NCBI GenBank assembly: GCA_910587235.1 | Contig: CAJUKD010000009.1 | Location: 1-64,000, forward strand | Direction of reading: 5' to 3' | Length of the DNA: 64,000 nt | Source: an uncultured Muribaculaceae bacterium | Lineage (GTDB): Bacteria > Bacteroidota > Bacteroidia > Bacteroidales > Muribaculaceae | Program-made: the position numbers and the translations under genes | The notes under the pieces: generated by a model | The model's database searches: none | Seen by the model: the letters and a program-made list of their open reading frames with translations, nothing else | What the model was told of the DNA's origin: nothing | In this document: one piece after another, positions 43,129-51,139 of the stretch | Position numbering within the stretch: position 1 is the first letter of the stretch | How the letters are laid out: every line of letters begins with the position of its first letter

Positions 43129-43523
43129 AGAAAATACTCGCACTACTGCTCCTCGCAGCAACAACCCTGACCATCGCGGCAGCCGGAAAAAACAAAGTCG
43201 ACGTAAGCTTCGACAGCACCGTCTACGACTTCGGAACCGTATCATCAGCCTCAGGACCCGTCACACACCGCTACATCATGACAAACGACGGCAACGAACC
43301 CGTCGTCATACTCTCCGTGTCCACCACCTGCGGATGCACACGCCCCGAATACCCAAAGAAACCCGTCGCCCCGGGCGAAAAAGCCGAAATAAAAGTCAAC
43401 TTCCTACCCGAAGGGCAACGTGGTGAAATCTCGCGCAACATAAAACTCCGCCTCCGCTCCGCATCAGGCGCCAAACGCAACATAACCCTGCGGATCACAG
43501 GCGACGTAATACCGGCCAAATAG
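43125..43523 (+). CDS. DUF1573 domain protein, exported
   Basis: A 132-residue protein with an N-terminal signal peptide (KKILALLLLAATTLTIAAAG) and a single ASH/MSP-like beta-sandwich: YDFGTVSSASGPVTHRYIM, ILSVSTTCGCTRPEYPKKPVAPGE, and a C-terminal LRITGDVIP. The TCGCT motif is the hallmark of DUF1573. The role is unknown, probably in the periplasm or at the surface. The longer open frame from 42819 is antiparallel noise within meaB. A 9-bp-stem hairpin follows at 43537-43564. Confidence 0.88.
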   Translation: MKKILALLLLAATTLTIAAAGKNKVDVSFDSTVYDFGTVSSASGPVTHRYIMTNDGNEPVVILSVSTTCGCTRPEYPKKPVAPGEKAEIKVNFLPEGQRGEISRNIKLRLRSASGAKRNITLRITGDVIPAK

Positions 43524-43536
43524 CACGAAACACCAA

Positions 43537-43564
43537 CGAGGAGATGCCTCCCGGTATCTCCTCG
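43537..43564. terminator. Hairpin after DUF1573
   Basis: CGAGGAGAT and its complement surround a 10-nt loop, 13 bp after the stop. There is no T run, so it is a weak or factor-dependent terminator. Confidence 0.45.
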
Positions 43565-43734
43565 CTGATAATAAACCAATCATTATCACATTTCTTGCAA
43601 TGGAAAAAGTATTTTTGCTGTACTTACACTGATATAACATCCCCCCGTTCCGAAAAGTTCGCCACGCCAAGAAAAAAATCATGATTAAACATTCTTTAAC
43701 TACAGCGGGCAAGCCAATGGCACCTCAGGAATGT

Positions 43735-43742
43735 TATCTTTG
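43735..43742 (+). promoter_or_regulatory. -7 promoter element of recA
   Basis: TATCTTTG, 44 nt upstream of the recA ATG. I see no clear LexA-type dyad next to it. Confidence 0.6.
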
Positions 43743-43786
43743 CATTACAGGAAAACGATATAGAAACAAAATCAGATATTTATAAT

Positions 43787-44974
43787 ATGGCAAAAAAAGA
43801 AAGCACCAAAAAGACATCCCTAAAAGAAGCCAAGGATCCGCGCGCCGCACGCCTCGACGCTCTTGCCCAGGCAATGGGACGCATTGAAAAAGCATACGGA
43901 CGGGGAGCCATCATGAAACTCGGCGACGAATCAATCGAGAACGTCGAAGTCATACCCAGTGGATCTGTCGGTCTTGACTACGCCCTTGGGGTCGGCGGAT
44001 ACCCCCGCGGTCGAATCATCGAAATCTACGGACCCGAATCATCCGGTAAGACAACACTCGCCATCCATGCCATCGCCGAAGCTCAGAAAGCGGGAGGTAT
44101 AGCCGCGATAATCGATGCCGAGCACGCATTCGACCGATTCTATGCCGAAAAACTCGGCGTCGACGTCGACAACCTGCTCATCTCCCAGCCCGACAACGGA
44201 GAGCAGGCACTCGAAATCGCCGAACAGCTCATCCGTTCATCAGCCATCGACATCCTGGTGGTCGACTCCGTGGCCGCACTGACCCCCAAGAACGAAATCG
44301 AAGGAGAGATGGGCGACCGCAACATGGGACTCCAGGCTCGACTTATGTCACAGGCTATGCGAAAGCTAACCGGATCCATTTCGAGAACCAACACCACCTG
44401 CATATTCATCAACCAGCTGCGCGAAAAAATCGGCCAGATGTTCGGACCCGCCGAAACCACCACCGGCGGAAACGCACTCAAATTCTACGCATCCGTACGC
44501 ATCGACATCCGCTCTCGTAGCCAGATCAAGGACGGCGACGACGTACTCGGACGCCGCACCGTAGTAAAAGTCGTAAAGAACAAAGTAGCGCCACCCTTCC
44601 GCCGTGCCGAATTCGACATCATGTTCGGCGAAGGAATTTCGAGAGCAGGCGAAATCCTCGATCTCGGAGTCGAATACGACATCATAAACAAAAGCGGATC
44701 ATGGTTCAGCTACAACGGAACCAAGATCGCACAAGGAGCACAGGCCGCAAAACGAGTCCTTCAGGACAACCCCGAACTCGCCGAAGAAATCGCCGCCCTT
44801 CTGGCCGAAGCAATGCGTAACGCCGAGAAAAACCCTGCCGCACGCAAGCCGAAAGCAAAAACAAAAGACGCCGGCGACACAAACGACGCCGACAGCACCG
44901 ACGAACTCGACGACTATCCCGACATATCCGACGACGAACTCGGCGACGACTTCTCCATCGAAGAAGACCTGTAA
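43787..44974 (+). CDS. recA: Recombinase RecA
   Basis: A 395-residue DNA strand-exchange protein and SOS co-protease. Signature motifs are GPESSGKTTLAIHAIAEAQ (Walker A), VDSVAALTPKNEIEGEMGD and the L2-type region INQLREKIGQMFGPAETTTGGNALKF. The C-terminal tail is unusually acidic (repeated Asp/Glu, ending FSIEEDL), as in other Bacteroidetes. Extra N-terminal lysines precede the core. Confidence 0.97.
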   Translation: MAKKESTKKTSLKEAKDPRAARLDALAQAMGRIEKAYGRGAIMKLGDESIENVEVIPSGSVGLDYALGVGGYPRGRIIEIYGPESSGKTTLAIHAIAEAQKAGGIAAIIDAEHAFDRFYAEKLGVDVDNLLISQPDNGEQALEIAEQLIRSSAIDILVVDSVAALTPKNEIEGEMGDRNMGLQARLMSQAMRKLTGSISRTNTTCIFINQLREKIGQMFGPAETTTGGNALKFYASVRIDIRSRSQIKDGDDVLGRRTVVKVVKNKVAPPFRRAEFDIMFGEGISRAGEILDLGVEYDIINKSGSWFSYNGTKIAQGAQAAKRVLQDNPELAEEIAALLAEAMRNAEKNPAARKPKAKTKDAGDTNDADSTDELDDYPDISDDELGDDFSIEEDL

Positions 44975-45026
44975 AAAGCCGAAACGCTTCAATCCGTAAA
45001 TCCGGCGCAAAATCTAAAATAGATCC

Positions 45027-45060
45027 AAATAGTTCCAATTTTGCAAAATTGGAACTATTT
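45027..45060. promoter_or_regulatory. 34-bp perfect palindrome upstream of the Fic gene (probable operator)
   Basis: AAATAGTTCCAATTTTG and its exact complement are contiguous, without a loop. The site ends 3 bp before the -7 element and would cover the -33 region. An identical copy lies just after the Fic stop codon (46387-46420). Confidence 0.8.
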
Positions 45061-45063
45061 TTC

Positions 45064-45071
45064 TATATTTG
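45064..45071 (+). promoter_or_regulatory. -7 promoter element of the Fic gene
   Basis: TATATTTG, 15 nt upstream of the ATG at 45087. Confidence 0.6.
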
Positions 45072-45086
45072 CAAAAAGCATAAATC

Positions 45087-46382
45087 ATGATTGAACCAGC
45101 CCCACAAATCCATATCTCTCCGGAAAAACTGTACTCAACACTATCCGACTCCGAAAAAATGAAGACGATAGCAGACCTACAGAATAAGTACGTATATTGG
45201 ACAGACATAAAATACAGCCGTTTCGAAAGCTTCGACAGTCCGAAAGAACTTTGGTCCGTAATCAAATGGCTGAGGATAGCAAACTCTATTCAGATCCATA
45301 ATAAATTCGGGCTGCACACCACAATAACCCCCCTTATGCAACGCCTATGCCACTACTTCGACATGCAATTCGGCGGAGCATGGGGAAACGACAGCATAAT
45401 ACCGCACGACAACAGACAGCGATACCTGATCAGTTCGGTAATCGACGAAGCCATATCATCCAGCCAGATGGAAGGAGCGGCAACAACACGTAAAGTAGCG
45501 AAAGACATGTTGAAAAAAAAATTACGTCCCCGCAATAAAAGCGAACAGATGATTTTCAACAACTTTCAAACTATATCATACCTCTCGGAGCATAAAAATC
45601 TGCCACTCTCGCGCGATCTTATTCTGAATGTACACTCGCTTATGACCCTCGACACCATGGAGAATTCGGACATAGGTTGCTTCAGGGCAAACAATGAAGT
45701 CGTGGTTGAAAACGGCATAACCCATGAAGTGGTACACACGCCTCCGGATTTCTCCGAGATTGACGAAGCGATAGAATGGCTGTGCGAATTCGCCAACTCC
45801 GAAAGCTCAATAAACTTTCTCCATCCGATTATTAAAGGAATAATCATCCATTTCTTCATATCATACATCCATCCATTTGCCGACGGAAACGGAAGAACCG
45901 CACGGGCGCTGTTCTATTGGTACATGCTCAAAAACGGCTACTGGCTCACGGAATACCTCTCCATATCACGAGTAATACAACATTCAAAAAAAAGATACGA
46001 AAAAGTCTTCCTTCAGGTCGAACGCGACGGAAACGACCTTGGATATTTCATAACCTACCACCTGCATGCCCTCGAAACATCATTCAAAAATCTCCAGGAC
46101 TACATAGAACTGAAGCAGTCGGAACAGACCCATGCAAAACGTCTGCTCAGGCTCGGAAACATTTCATTACGTCAGGCAGAGATTCTGAACATTTTCGTAG
46201 CATCGCCGGAAACCGTACTGACAATCAAAGACATAAGTTCAAACCTCAGGATATCACAAACAACAGCGAAACACGACATACTCGGACTGATAAACGAAGG
46301 CTATCTTGATGAGATCAATATAAATCTGCGGAAAAAAGCCTACATAAAAAGCGGGCGTTTTGACGAACTAATCAATATTTAG
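45087..46382 (+). CDS. Fic family protein with N-terminal inhibitory motif and C-terminal winged helix
   Basis: A 431-residue Fic protein, predicted to AMPylate (or otherwise modify) a cellular protein. The inhibitory helix motif [S/T]xxxE[G/N] is present as SSQMEG (about residues 125-130). The catalytic Fic motif HPFADGNGRTAR (about 262-273) is complete, with H and both anchoring residues. The last 80 residues look like a winged-helix DNA-binding domain (LTIKDISSNLRISQTTAKHDI). A protein combining catalysis, self-inhibition and DNA binding, flanked by two palindromes, is probably autoregulated. Composition is more AT-rich than recA next door. Confidence 0.88.
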   Translation: MIEPAPQIHISPEKLYSTLSDSEKMKTIADLQNKYVYWTDIKYSRFESFDSPKELWSVIKWLRIANSIQIHNKFGLHTTITPLMQRLCHYFDMQFGGAWGNDSIIPHDNRQRYLISSVIDEAISSSQMEGAATTRKVAKDMLKKKLRPRNKSEQMIFNNFQTISYLSEHKNLPLSRDLILNVHSLMTLDTMENSDIGCFRANNEVVVENGITHEVVHTPPDFSEIDEAIEWLCEFANSESSINFLHPIIKGIIIHFFISYIHPFADGNGRTARALFYWYMLKNGYWLTEYLSISRVIQHSKKRYEKVFLQVERDGNDLGYFITYHLHALETSFKNLQDYIELKQSEQTHAKRLLRLGNISLRQAEILNIFVASPETVLTIKDISSNLRISQTTAKHDILGLINEGYLDEININLRKKAYIKSGRFDELINI

Positions 46383-46386
46383 CTCC

Positions 46387-46420
46387 AAATAGTTCCAATT
46401 TTGCAAAATTGGAACTATTT
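46387..46420. promoter_or_regulatory. 34-bp perfect palindrome downstream of the Fic gene
   Basis: Identical over all 34 bp to the upstream palindrome at 45027. It starts 5 bp after the stop codon and runs into a T run, so it could double as a terminator. The flanking CC before it is also shared. Confidence 0.8.
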
Positions 46421-46444
46421 TTTTATTCTCCACATAAAACCGCG

Positions 46445-46521
46445 CAAGCACCCGGAGGTTGCGCAATCGTGGTGACCGGCTGAAAAACCCCGATCGTACG
46501 GACGTGCTGTAGCACGTCTGA
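46445..46521. repeat. Composite structured repeat, short copy 2
   Basis: Carries the left part (GGAGGTTGCGCAATCG) and the right palindrome (GTACGGACGTGCTGTAGCACG) but lacks the two middle hairpins, an internal deletion relative to the other copies. Confidence 0.75.
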
Positions 46522-46548
46522 AAACCGCCAACCAGAAACCATAACCCA

Positions 46549-46571
46549 GACTTGCCGCGGCAAGTCCCTAC
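46549..46571. repeat. REP-like palindrome, copy 10
   Basis: GACTTGCCGCGGCAAGTC plus CCTAC, a variant with compensatory T/A changes in the arms. Copies 8, 9, 11 and 12 of the palindrome are the right ends of the composite repeats at 41842, 46495, 46697 and 48770. Confidence 0.8.
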
Positions 46572-46582
46572 ATGAAACCCGC

Positions 46583-46723
46583 ATAAGCGCCCGGAGGGTG
46601 CGCTGTCGTACTTAACCCCATGATTTCATGGGGTAGACATCGCCAAAAAAACAAGGCTCGGAGAGCCGACATCGTGACCGGCCGAAACGCCCCGAACGTA
46701 CGGACGTGCTGTAGCACGTCTGA
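46583..46723. repeat. Composite structured repeat, copy 3
   Basis: Full-length copy with both middle hairpins (CCCATGATTTCATGGGG and GGCTCGGAGAGCC) and the terminal palindrome GTACGGACGTGCTGTAGCACG. Confidence 0.85.
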
Positions 46724-46764
46724 AAACACGACAACCATAAAACCTAACCCCGGACATCCCCCTC

Positions 46765-46796
46765 AAAAAAAAGGCCGCAGCAACAGCCGCGGCCCT
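46765..46796 (-). terminator. Rho-independent terminator of the 565-residue secreted protein gene
   Basis: On the minus strand GGCCGC pairs with GCGGCC and is followed by eight Ts. Confidence 0.8.
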
Positions 46797-46839
46797 TATC
46801 GCAGGCGGAGATTTCCGCCCATTTATCTATTATTCAGGA

Positions 46840-48537
46840 TTATTTCACCTGTACTTTCACAACCTTGCCGGCAGAGCGGAGGATGTAGAGTCCGGGAGTA
46901 GGATTAGCCACACGCACACCCTGCAGGTTGAAATACTCGGCCTCGCCTTCGACAACTTCAACAGCGTCGATTCCGGTTTCAACCTTGATAGTGTAGACAG
47001 CTGTCGCAACCTCGCTGGCGCTATGACCTTCAGCTACGGCGATAGCCTTCACAGTATATACACCGTCTACAGACAGAGCTATAGGAGCTGTGTACTCTGT
47101 TGATTCTACAGTAGGTTCTGTGCCGTCCAGAGTGTAATAGATAGCAGCACCTTCGGTAGCGCAGGAGAGGATTACGCTTGTAACCTCTGTATATTCGCCG
47201 GCAACAGGATTGAACATCGGAGCCTCACATACGGGCAGTTCAGCCTGTACTTCCTCGATCTTGACAGGGATAAGCTGTGCTACCTCATTATTCATACCGA
47301 CGAAACCGGTCACATTGTAGGTCTTGTCTGCTTCGGGAACGAAGTCCAAGAAAAGTTTAGCCGAGTCATACATTGAAGCTTCCTCTCCGTCGAGGCTGAT
47401 AACATAGCTGCGGTTGCTGCCGGTGATGGTCACACCGTTGATGACAACATAGCGGTTCATCATATTCGACTGCACGAGCTCGGGGAAGATTTGCATAGGC
47501 TCGGGCATCAGGGTCATGCCTTCGATTTTCTCGCCGATGCTGTAGTCCTTGATCTGGAGCAAGCCGCGGTATTCGTCGGTAGTGCCGGTGAAGCCCTGAT
47601 AAACATCGCCTGCGGCATATTCGGTGTCGTTGTAGCCATAGAGCAGCACATAGTCGCTGCCGTTAGTCAGCCACATGTAGGGGTTAGCCTGACAGGCAAC
47701 AGCCAGAGGCTCGGTGAACTCTACCAGAGTGCCCTTGGGCAGATCGGGCAGAGAGCTGAAATCAGGAAGCTGGACGGGCACATTGCAGAACTTGGAAGCC
47801 ACACCGCTGGTCTTGCCGTCCTTGAAAGCCACAGCCTGTACGGTGCAGGGCATGTAAAGTTCGAAAGGAGCATAGTAAACATTGTAGTCCGTGTCGATGT
47901 CGGCACCGTCGAAATCCGTATAGCGGATCTGGGCGTCGGGATCGGAGCAGGTGATAGTCACCGTGCGGCCCTCGAGGCTGATCTCAGGCTTGGGAAGAGC
48001 GTCAGGATCAACAGCTCCGGGAGTGTAATTGATGGTCACGCTCTCTACAAACACAAAACCTTCAGCTACGCCGCCGTCATTCTTCGATTTACTCTTTGAC
48101 AATACAAGCTCCGTCATTTCCGCGCCAACAGGTACGGTAAATGTTCCGTAAACATCGTTCTTTTCCGCAGAAGCGATAGTGAACTCCTGACCGTTGACAC
48201 TAAGATACTGATTCGTGCCTTTGCTCAGCGATGCTTTCACTACTATGTCTGTGCAGTTAAGCGCTTCGGAAAGCGAGAATGTTATTTCACCGACATCTTT
48301 GTTTGTGCCAAGTTTCAGGCCATACATGCCGGGCGATACGCGGTTTGCCGATGTGATAGCACCCAGAACGTCGGCACCTTCGCTGCCTTCTTCGAGAACC
48401 TCGGCGACAGCAGTTGATGTCGTCCAGTTACTCTGATTGTTGTCTTTGCCTTTTTTAAAAGTAATAGACACTGATTCGGCAAGCATAGGCATAGCCGTCA
48501 TAGCCACAGCAGCCAGTGAGAGTAATAATTTTTTCAT
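46840..48537 (-). CDS. Secreted protein with chitobiase-type C-terminal domains and Y-LQG-R motif
   Basis: A 565-residue exported protein with a signal peptide at about 1-20. After an N-terminal beta-rich region (about 20-175, carbohydrate-binding-like) comes a CHB_HEX_C-like segment (about 185-255, QIRYTDFDGADID) and a clearer one (about 445-520, with AAIYYTLDGTEPT). The C-terminus YFNLQGVRVANPTPGLYILR is the motif shared with two other secreted proteins here. The start at 48537 excludes a 21-residue extension without signal character. The substrate is unknown; surface glycan binding is a guess. Confidence 0.75.
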   Translation of the reverse strand: MKKLLLSLAAVAMTAMPMLAESVSITFKKGKDNNQSNWTTSTAVAEVLEEGSEGADVLGAITSANRVSPGMYGLKLGTNKDVGEITFSLSEALNCTDIVVKASLSKGTNQYLSVNGQEFTIASAEKNDVYGTFTVPVGAEMTELVLSKSKSKNDGGVAEGFVFVESVTINYTPGAVDPDALPKPEISLEGRTVTITCSDPDAQIRYTDFDGADIDTDYNVYYAPFELYMPCTVQAVAFKDGKTSGVASKFCNVPVQLPDFSSLPDLPKGTLVEFTEPLAVACQANPYMWLTNGSDYVLLYGYNDTEYAAGDVYQGFTGTTDEYRGLLQIKDYSIGEKIEGMTLMPEPMQIFPELVQSNMMNRYVVINGVTITGSNRSYVISLDGEEASMYDSAKLFLDFVPEADKTYNVTGFVGMNNEVAQLIPVKIEEVQAELPVCEAPMFNPVAGEYTEVTSVILSCATEGAAIYYTLDGTEPTVESTEYTAPIALSVDGVYTVKAIAVAEGHSASEVATAVYTIKVETGIDAVEVVEGEAEYFNLQGVRVANPTPGLYILRSAGKVVKVQVK

Positions 48538-48656
48538 AAAAGAAACGATTAAGGATTGGAAAATTCTATAGTTGCGCGCAGATAAAACTGCGCAGCACAA
48601 AGGTAAACATTATTTTTTTGATATTCAAAATATTTCATTATTATAAATATAGAGTC

Positions 48657-48796
48657 CATAAGCGCCCGGAGGTTGCGCAATCGTGCTTAACCCCATGATT
48701 TCATGGGGTAGGCATCGCCCAAAAAACAAGGCTCGGAGAGCCGTCGTCGTAACCGGCCGCCCCCCCGAACGTACGGACGTGCTGCTGCACGTCTGA
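48657..48796. repeat. Composite structured repeat, copy 4
   Basis: Full-length copy, nearly identical to copy 1 over the CCCATGATTTCATGGGG and GGCTCGGAGAGCC hairpins and ending in GTACGGACGTGCTGCTGCACG. Confidence 0.85.
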
Positions 48797-48816
48797 AAAC
48801 CCTAAACTCTAAACCT

Positions 48817-48839
48817 GACTTGCCACGGCAAGTCCCTAC
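48817..48839. repeat. REP-like palindrome, copy 13
   Basis: GACTTGCCACGGCAAGTC plus CCTAC, next to the composite repeat copy 4. Confidence 0.8.
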
Positions 48840-48861
48840 ATTAGGCGAAAAACCAGCCAAT

Positions 48862-48902
48862 ATAAAAAAAACAGGCTGCGCCATTGCGGCACAGCCTGTT
48901 CA
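48862..48902 (-). terminator. Rho-independent terminator of the fimbrial operon
   Basis: On the minus strand ACAGGCTG..GCC pairs with GGC..CAGCCTGT and is followed by seven Ts. It lies about 60 bp beyond the fimbrillin stop. Confidence 0.85.
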
Positions 48903-48958
48903 TTAGGCAGTTATATTCTGCAGCGCCTATGGCAGACGCCCGGGAACACTACATATCA

Positions 48959-50080
48959 TCAATCCTCAAATGGATCTTCCCCGTCATTTCCGTCCGGATC
49001 CATATTCTCGTCCTTGATTGCAGGCATCTCGATCTCTGAAGAAGACTCGGTCCAGTCGTCTACAGTAACATCGAAGCGGATTTCACCTACAAGAATAGGA
49101 AGACCCGAATGATCTTTGGCAGCAGGATCTACATAACCGGCGCCGGTCGTGTAGTTCAGAGTGTAGATATACTTCTTGCCGGCTTCCCATACCGTAGCGT
49201 CAGGCAGAGGGATTGCAGCCCAGGCATATTCTTCATTATTATCCGCGAAAGGATATACAAGAGCGCCGTCCTTTGTGGTCACTTTCAACAGCACCGACAG
49301 ATATGCACCTTCGGAATCGTTGGTCTGCTCGCTTACAGCCCAAGGCTCGATAGTCTGGGGAATCAGCATGGCGCAATCGCCGCCGGTAAGGGAAGCGGCT
49401 TCCGCACCGAGAGTAAGAGCTGCATCAAGAGTCTTTTCATATACAGCCTTTTCGGTGCCGACTTCCCAGCTGCCGTCTGCAAAATTAAAGGAACCTTTCG
49501 AAGCAGCCTTGGCGATACGCACACCTTTAACCTCAAAATCATAGCTTGTGTTTTCACTTACACCCTTGATTTCGATCTGCGAAAGACGATGCGAGAAAGC
49601 CAGTTCCACACCCGTATATTCGTTCAGGGCAACATCATTCTTGTTTGCGGTGGCAGTAGCAGTGATAAAGTCGATCTGGCTGCCGAAATCAGCGGCAGGC
49701 TCAAAATCGGTGAGTTTCTGCTCGCTGCTTGTGATTGTCAGGGTTGCAGTGCCGAACTTGTCCTTGGAAGGAGCGTAAGCATAGAAATCCAGTGACGAGA
49801 GGTCGCCGGGGAAATAATACTTCACATCGGAATAGAACAAGGCGGAACCTTCCGTTTTCTTGAATTCCAAATCGGCGAAATAAGGAGCGTCAATCTTGTT
49901 GTCGTTGTAAGCCGTAACAAAGAAGCTCGAAAGATTGGCATTGGTGATCTCCTGGGCACGCGAATTGACCGACGTACGGAAACCGATGGCTTTGCCTGAA
50001 TTGATTTCCACTGTTTCATCGTTCGAGCACGACGAAAGGGCAAGAACTGCTGCCGCCACTAAAAATAATTTCTGTTTCAT
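48959..50080 (-). CDS. Fimbrillin family lipoprotein
   Basis: A 373-residue fimbrillin-like protein, a predicted structural or tip subunit of type V (FimA/Mfa1-type) fimbriae. The N-terminus has a lipobox (LALSSCSND), so it is lipidated in transit to the surface. Motifs typical of the family: IGFRTSVNSRAQE, FFVTAYND, YYFPGDLSSLDFYAYAPS and the AFSHRLSQIEIK segment. The C-terminus is acidic. It is the last gene of the DUF3575/DUF5119/fimbrillin operon, 87 bp after the DUF5119 gene. The start at 50080 removes an unrelated 17-residue leader. Confidence 0.85.
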   Translation of the reverse strand: MKQKLFLVAAAVLALSSCSNDETVEINSGKAIGFRTSVNSRAQEITNANLSSFFVTAYNDNKIDAPYFADLEFKKTEGSALFYSDVKYYFPGDLSSLDFYAYAPSKDKFGTATLTITSSEQKLTDFEPAADFGSQIDFITATATANKNDVALNEYTGVELAFSHRLSQIEIKGVSENTSYDFEVKGVRIAKAASKGSFNFADGSWEVGTEKAVYEKTLDAALTLGAEAASLTGGDCAMLIPQTIEPWAVSEQTNDSEGAYLSVLLKVTTKDGALVYPFADNNEEYAWAAIPLPDATVWEAGKKYIYTLNYTTGAGYVDPAAKDHSGLPILVGEIRFDVTVDDWTESSSEIEMPAIKDENMDPDGNDGEDPFED

Positions 50081-50167
50081 ACTAATAAATAATGAATTAA
50101 TTAAAAAATAGAAATAATAATTGGTGTTCAAATTCTGTTTCGCATTTATAATGTTCCGCTTCTCCGG

Positions 50168-51139
50168 CTACATATCTATTCCGACATCGATATCCTGCCA
50201 CTCGTCCACCCACGGGTCGAAACCTCCCTCTCCGTCGATAGGTTGTGGAATCGGCAGTTTTTCTATCACAAGATGCACCCTATTCGGATCGGGGGAGGAA
50301 TGGAACTGCTCTGTCACATCATAGCTGTAGTACCACTTGCTATTGTCGGCCAGAACGGCGTAGACCACAAGCTTGTGTTTCTTCTGTTCCGACGGGCAAT
50401 GACCGAAAGCGCTGAACCCGCCGGTAACCACGCTCCTGCCCGCAGTCGCCGACACATTGAATGGAATCGTGACGCATTCATCCGTAAGAGCCGTAGGGCC
50501 TATTCCAGGCAGAAGACCGCCGGCCATTGTCGACATCGACGCTCCGATCGCGCTGACATGGCTCATATTGGCGGCATCGCGTATCTCCACAGTGCACAAA
50601 AACACCGAAGCTTCGGGTGTCAGCGTAATAGTCTGCCTGCCGTCGGCCGACGCCGGCGCGTCAAGCCTTACATCCGTGGCACGGTCCGTCCATACCATGT
50701 CGGGTTCCATAGCCACACGCTCATCTCCGGCTCCGTCGGCACGAGGAAGCTGACCGGAAGAACCCGAGCCAAACACACCTATTCCGGGAATACCGGCGGC
50801 ATCATCCGTCCTCAGCTCGAAAGTCGTCAGACTTCCGGTATTGTGATAGCGTATACCCTCGGTATCGCTGTTCAGGCAAAGAACATCATAAGACCCCGCC
50901 GGAACATTTATGGAACCGCCCGCACATCCCTGGAACTCGTAGCGCAAAGGCTTGCCGCCCTCCTGCGGGAAAAGATAGAACGACATCGACGCGGGCGACG
51001 CATCCGGTGCTTTCGACCAGTCGAATACAACATCGACACGTGTGCCGTGCGGATGCTCGTAACACAACTCCTTATGCTCGCAACCGGTCGCAGACAGCAG
51101 AATTGCCGATAAGACAAAGAACCATACGCCTGCCTTCAT
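50168..51139 (-). CDS. DUF5119 domain lipoprotein (fimbrial accessory)
   Basis: A 323-residue lipoprotein with the lipobox LLSATGC and features of DUF5119: THGTRVDVVFDWSKAP-like start of the mature part, YDVLCLNSDTEGI, and a beta-rich body ending DEWQDIDVGIDM. Such proteins resemble Mfa2/FimB-type anchors and sit between DUF3575 and fimbrillin genes in Bacteroidales. Its ATG overlaps the stop of the DUF3575 gene (4 bp). Confidence 0.82.
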   Translation of the reverse strand: MKAGVWFFVLSAILLSATGCEHKELCYEHPHGTRVDVVFDWSKAPDASPASMSFYLFPQEGGKPLRYEFQGCAGGSINVPAGSYDVLCLNSDTEGIRYHNTGSLTTFELRTDDAAGIPGIGVFGSGSSGQLPRADGAGDERVAMEPDMVWTDRATDVRLDAPASADGRQTITLTPEASVFLCTVEIRDAANMSHVSAIGASMSTMAGGLLPGIGPTALTDECVTIPFNVSATAGRSVVTGGFSAFGHCPSEQKKHKLVVYAVLADNSKWYYSYDVTEQFHSSPDPNRVHLVIEKLPIPQPIDGEGGFDPWVDEWQDIDVGIDM

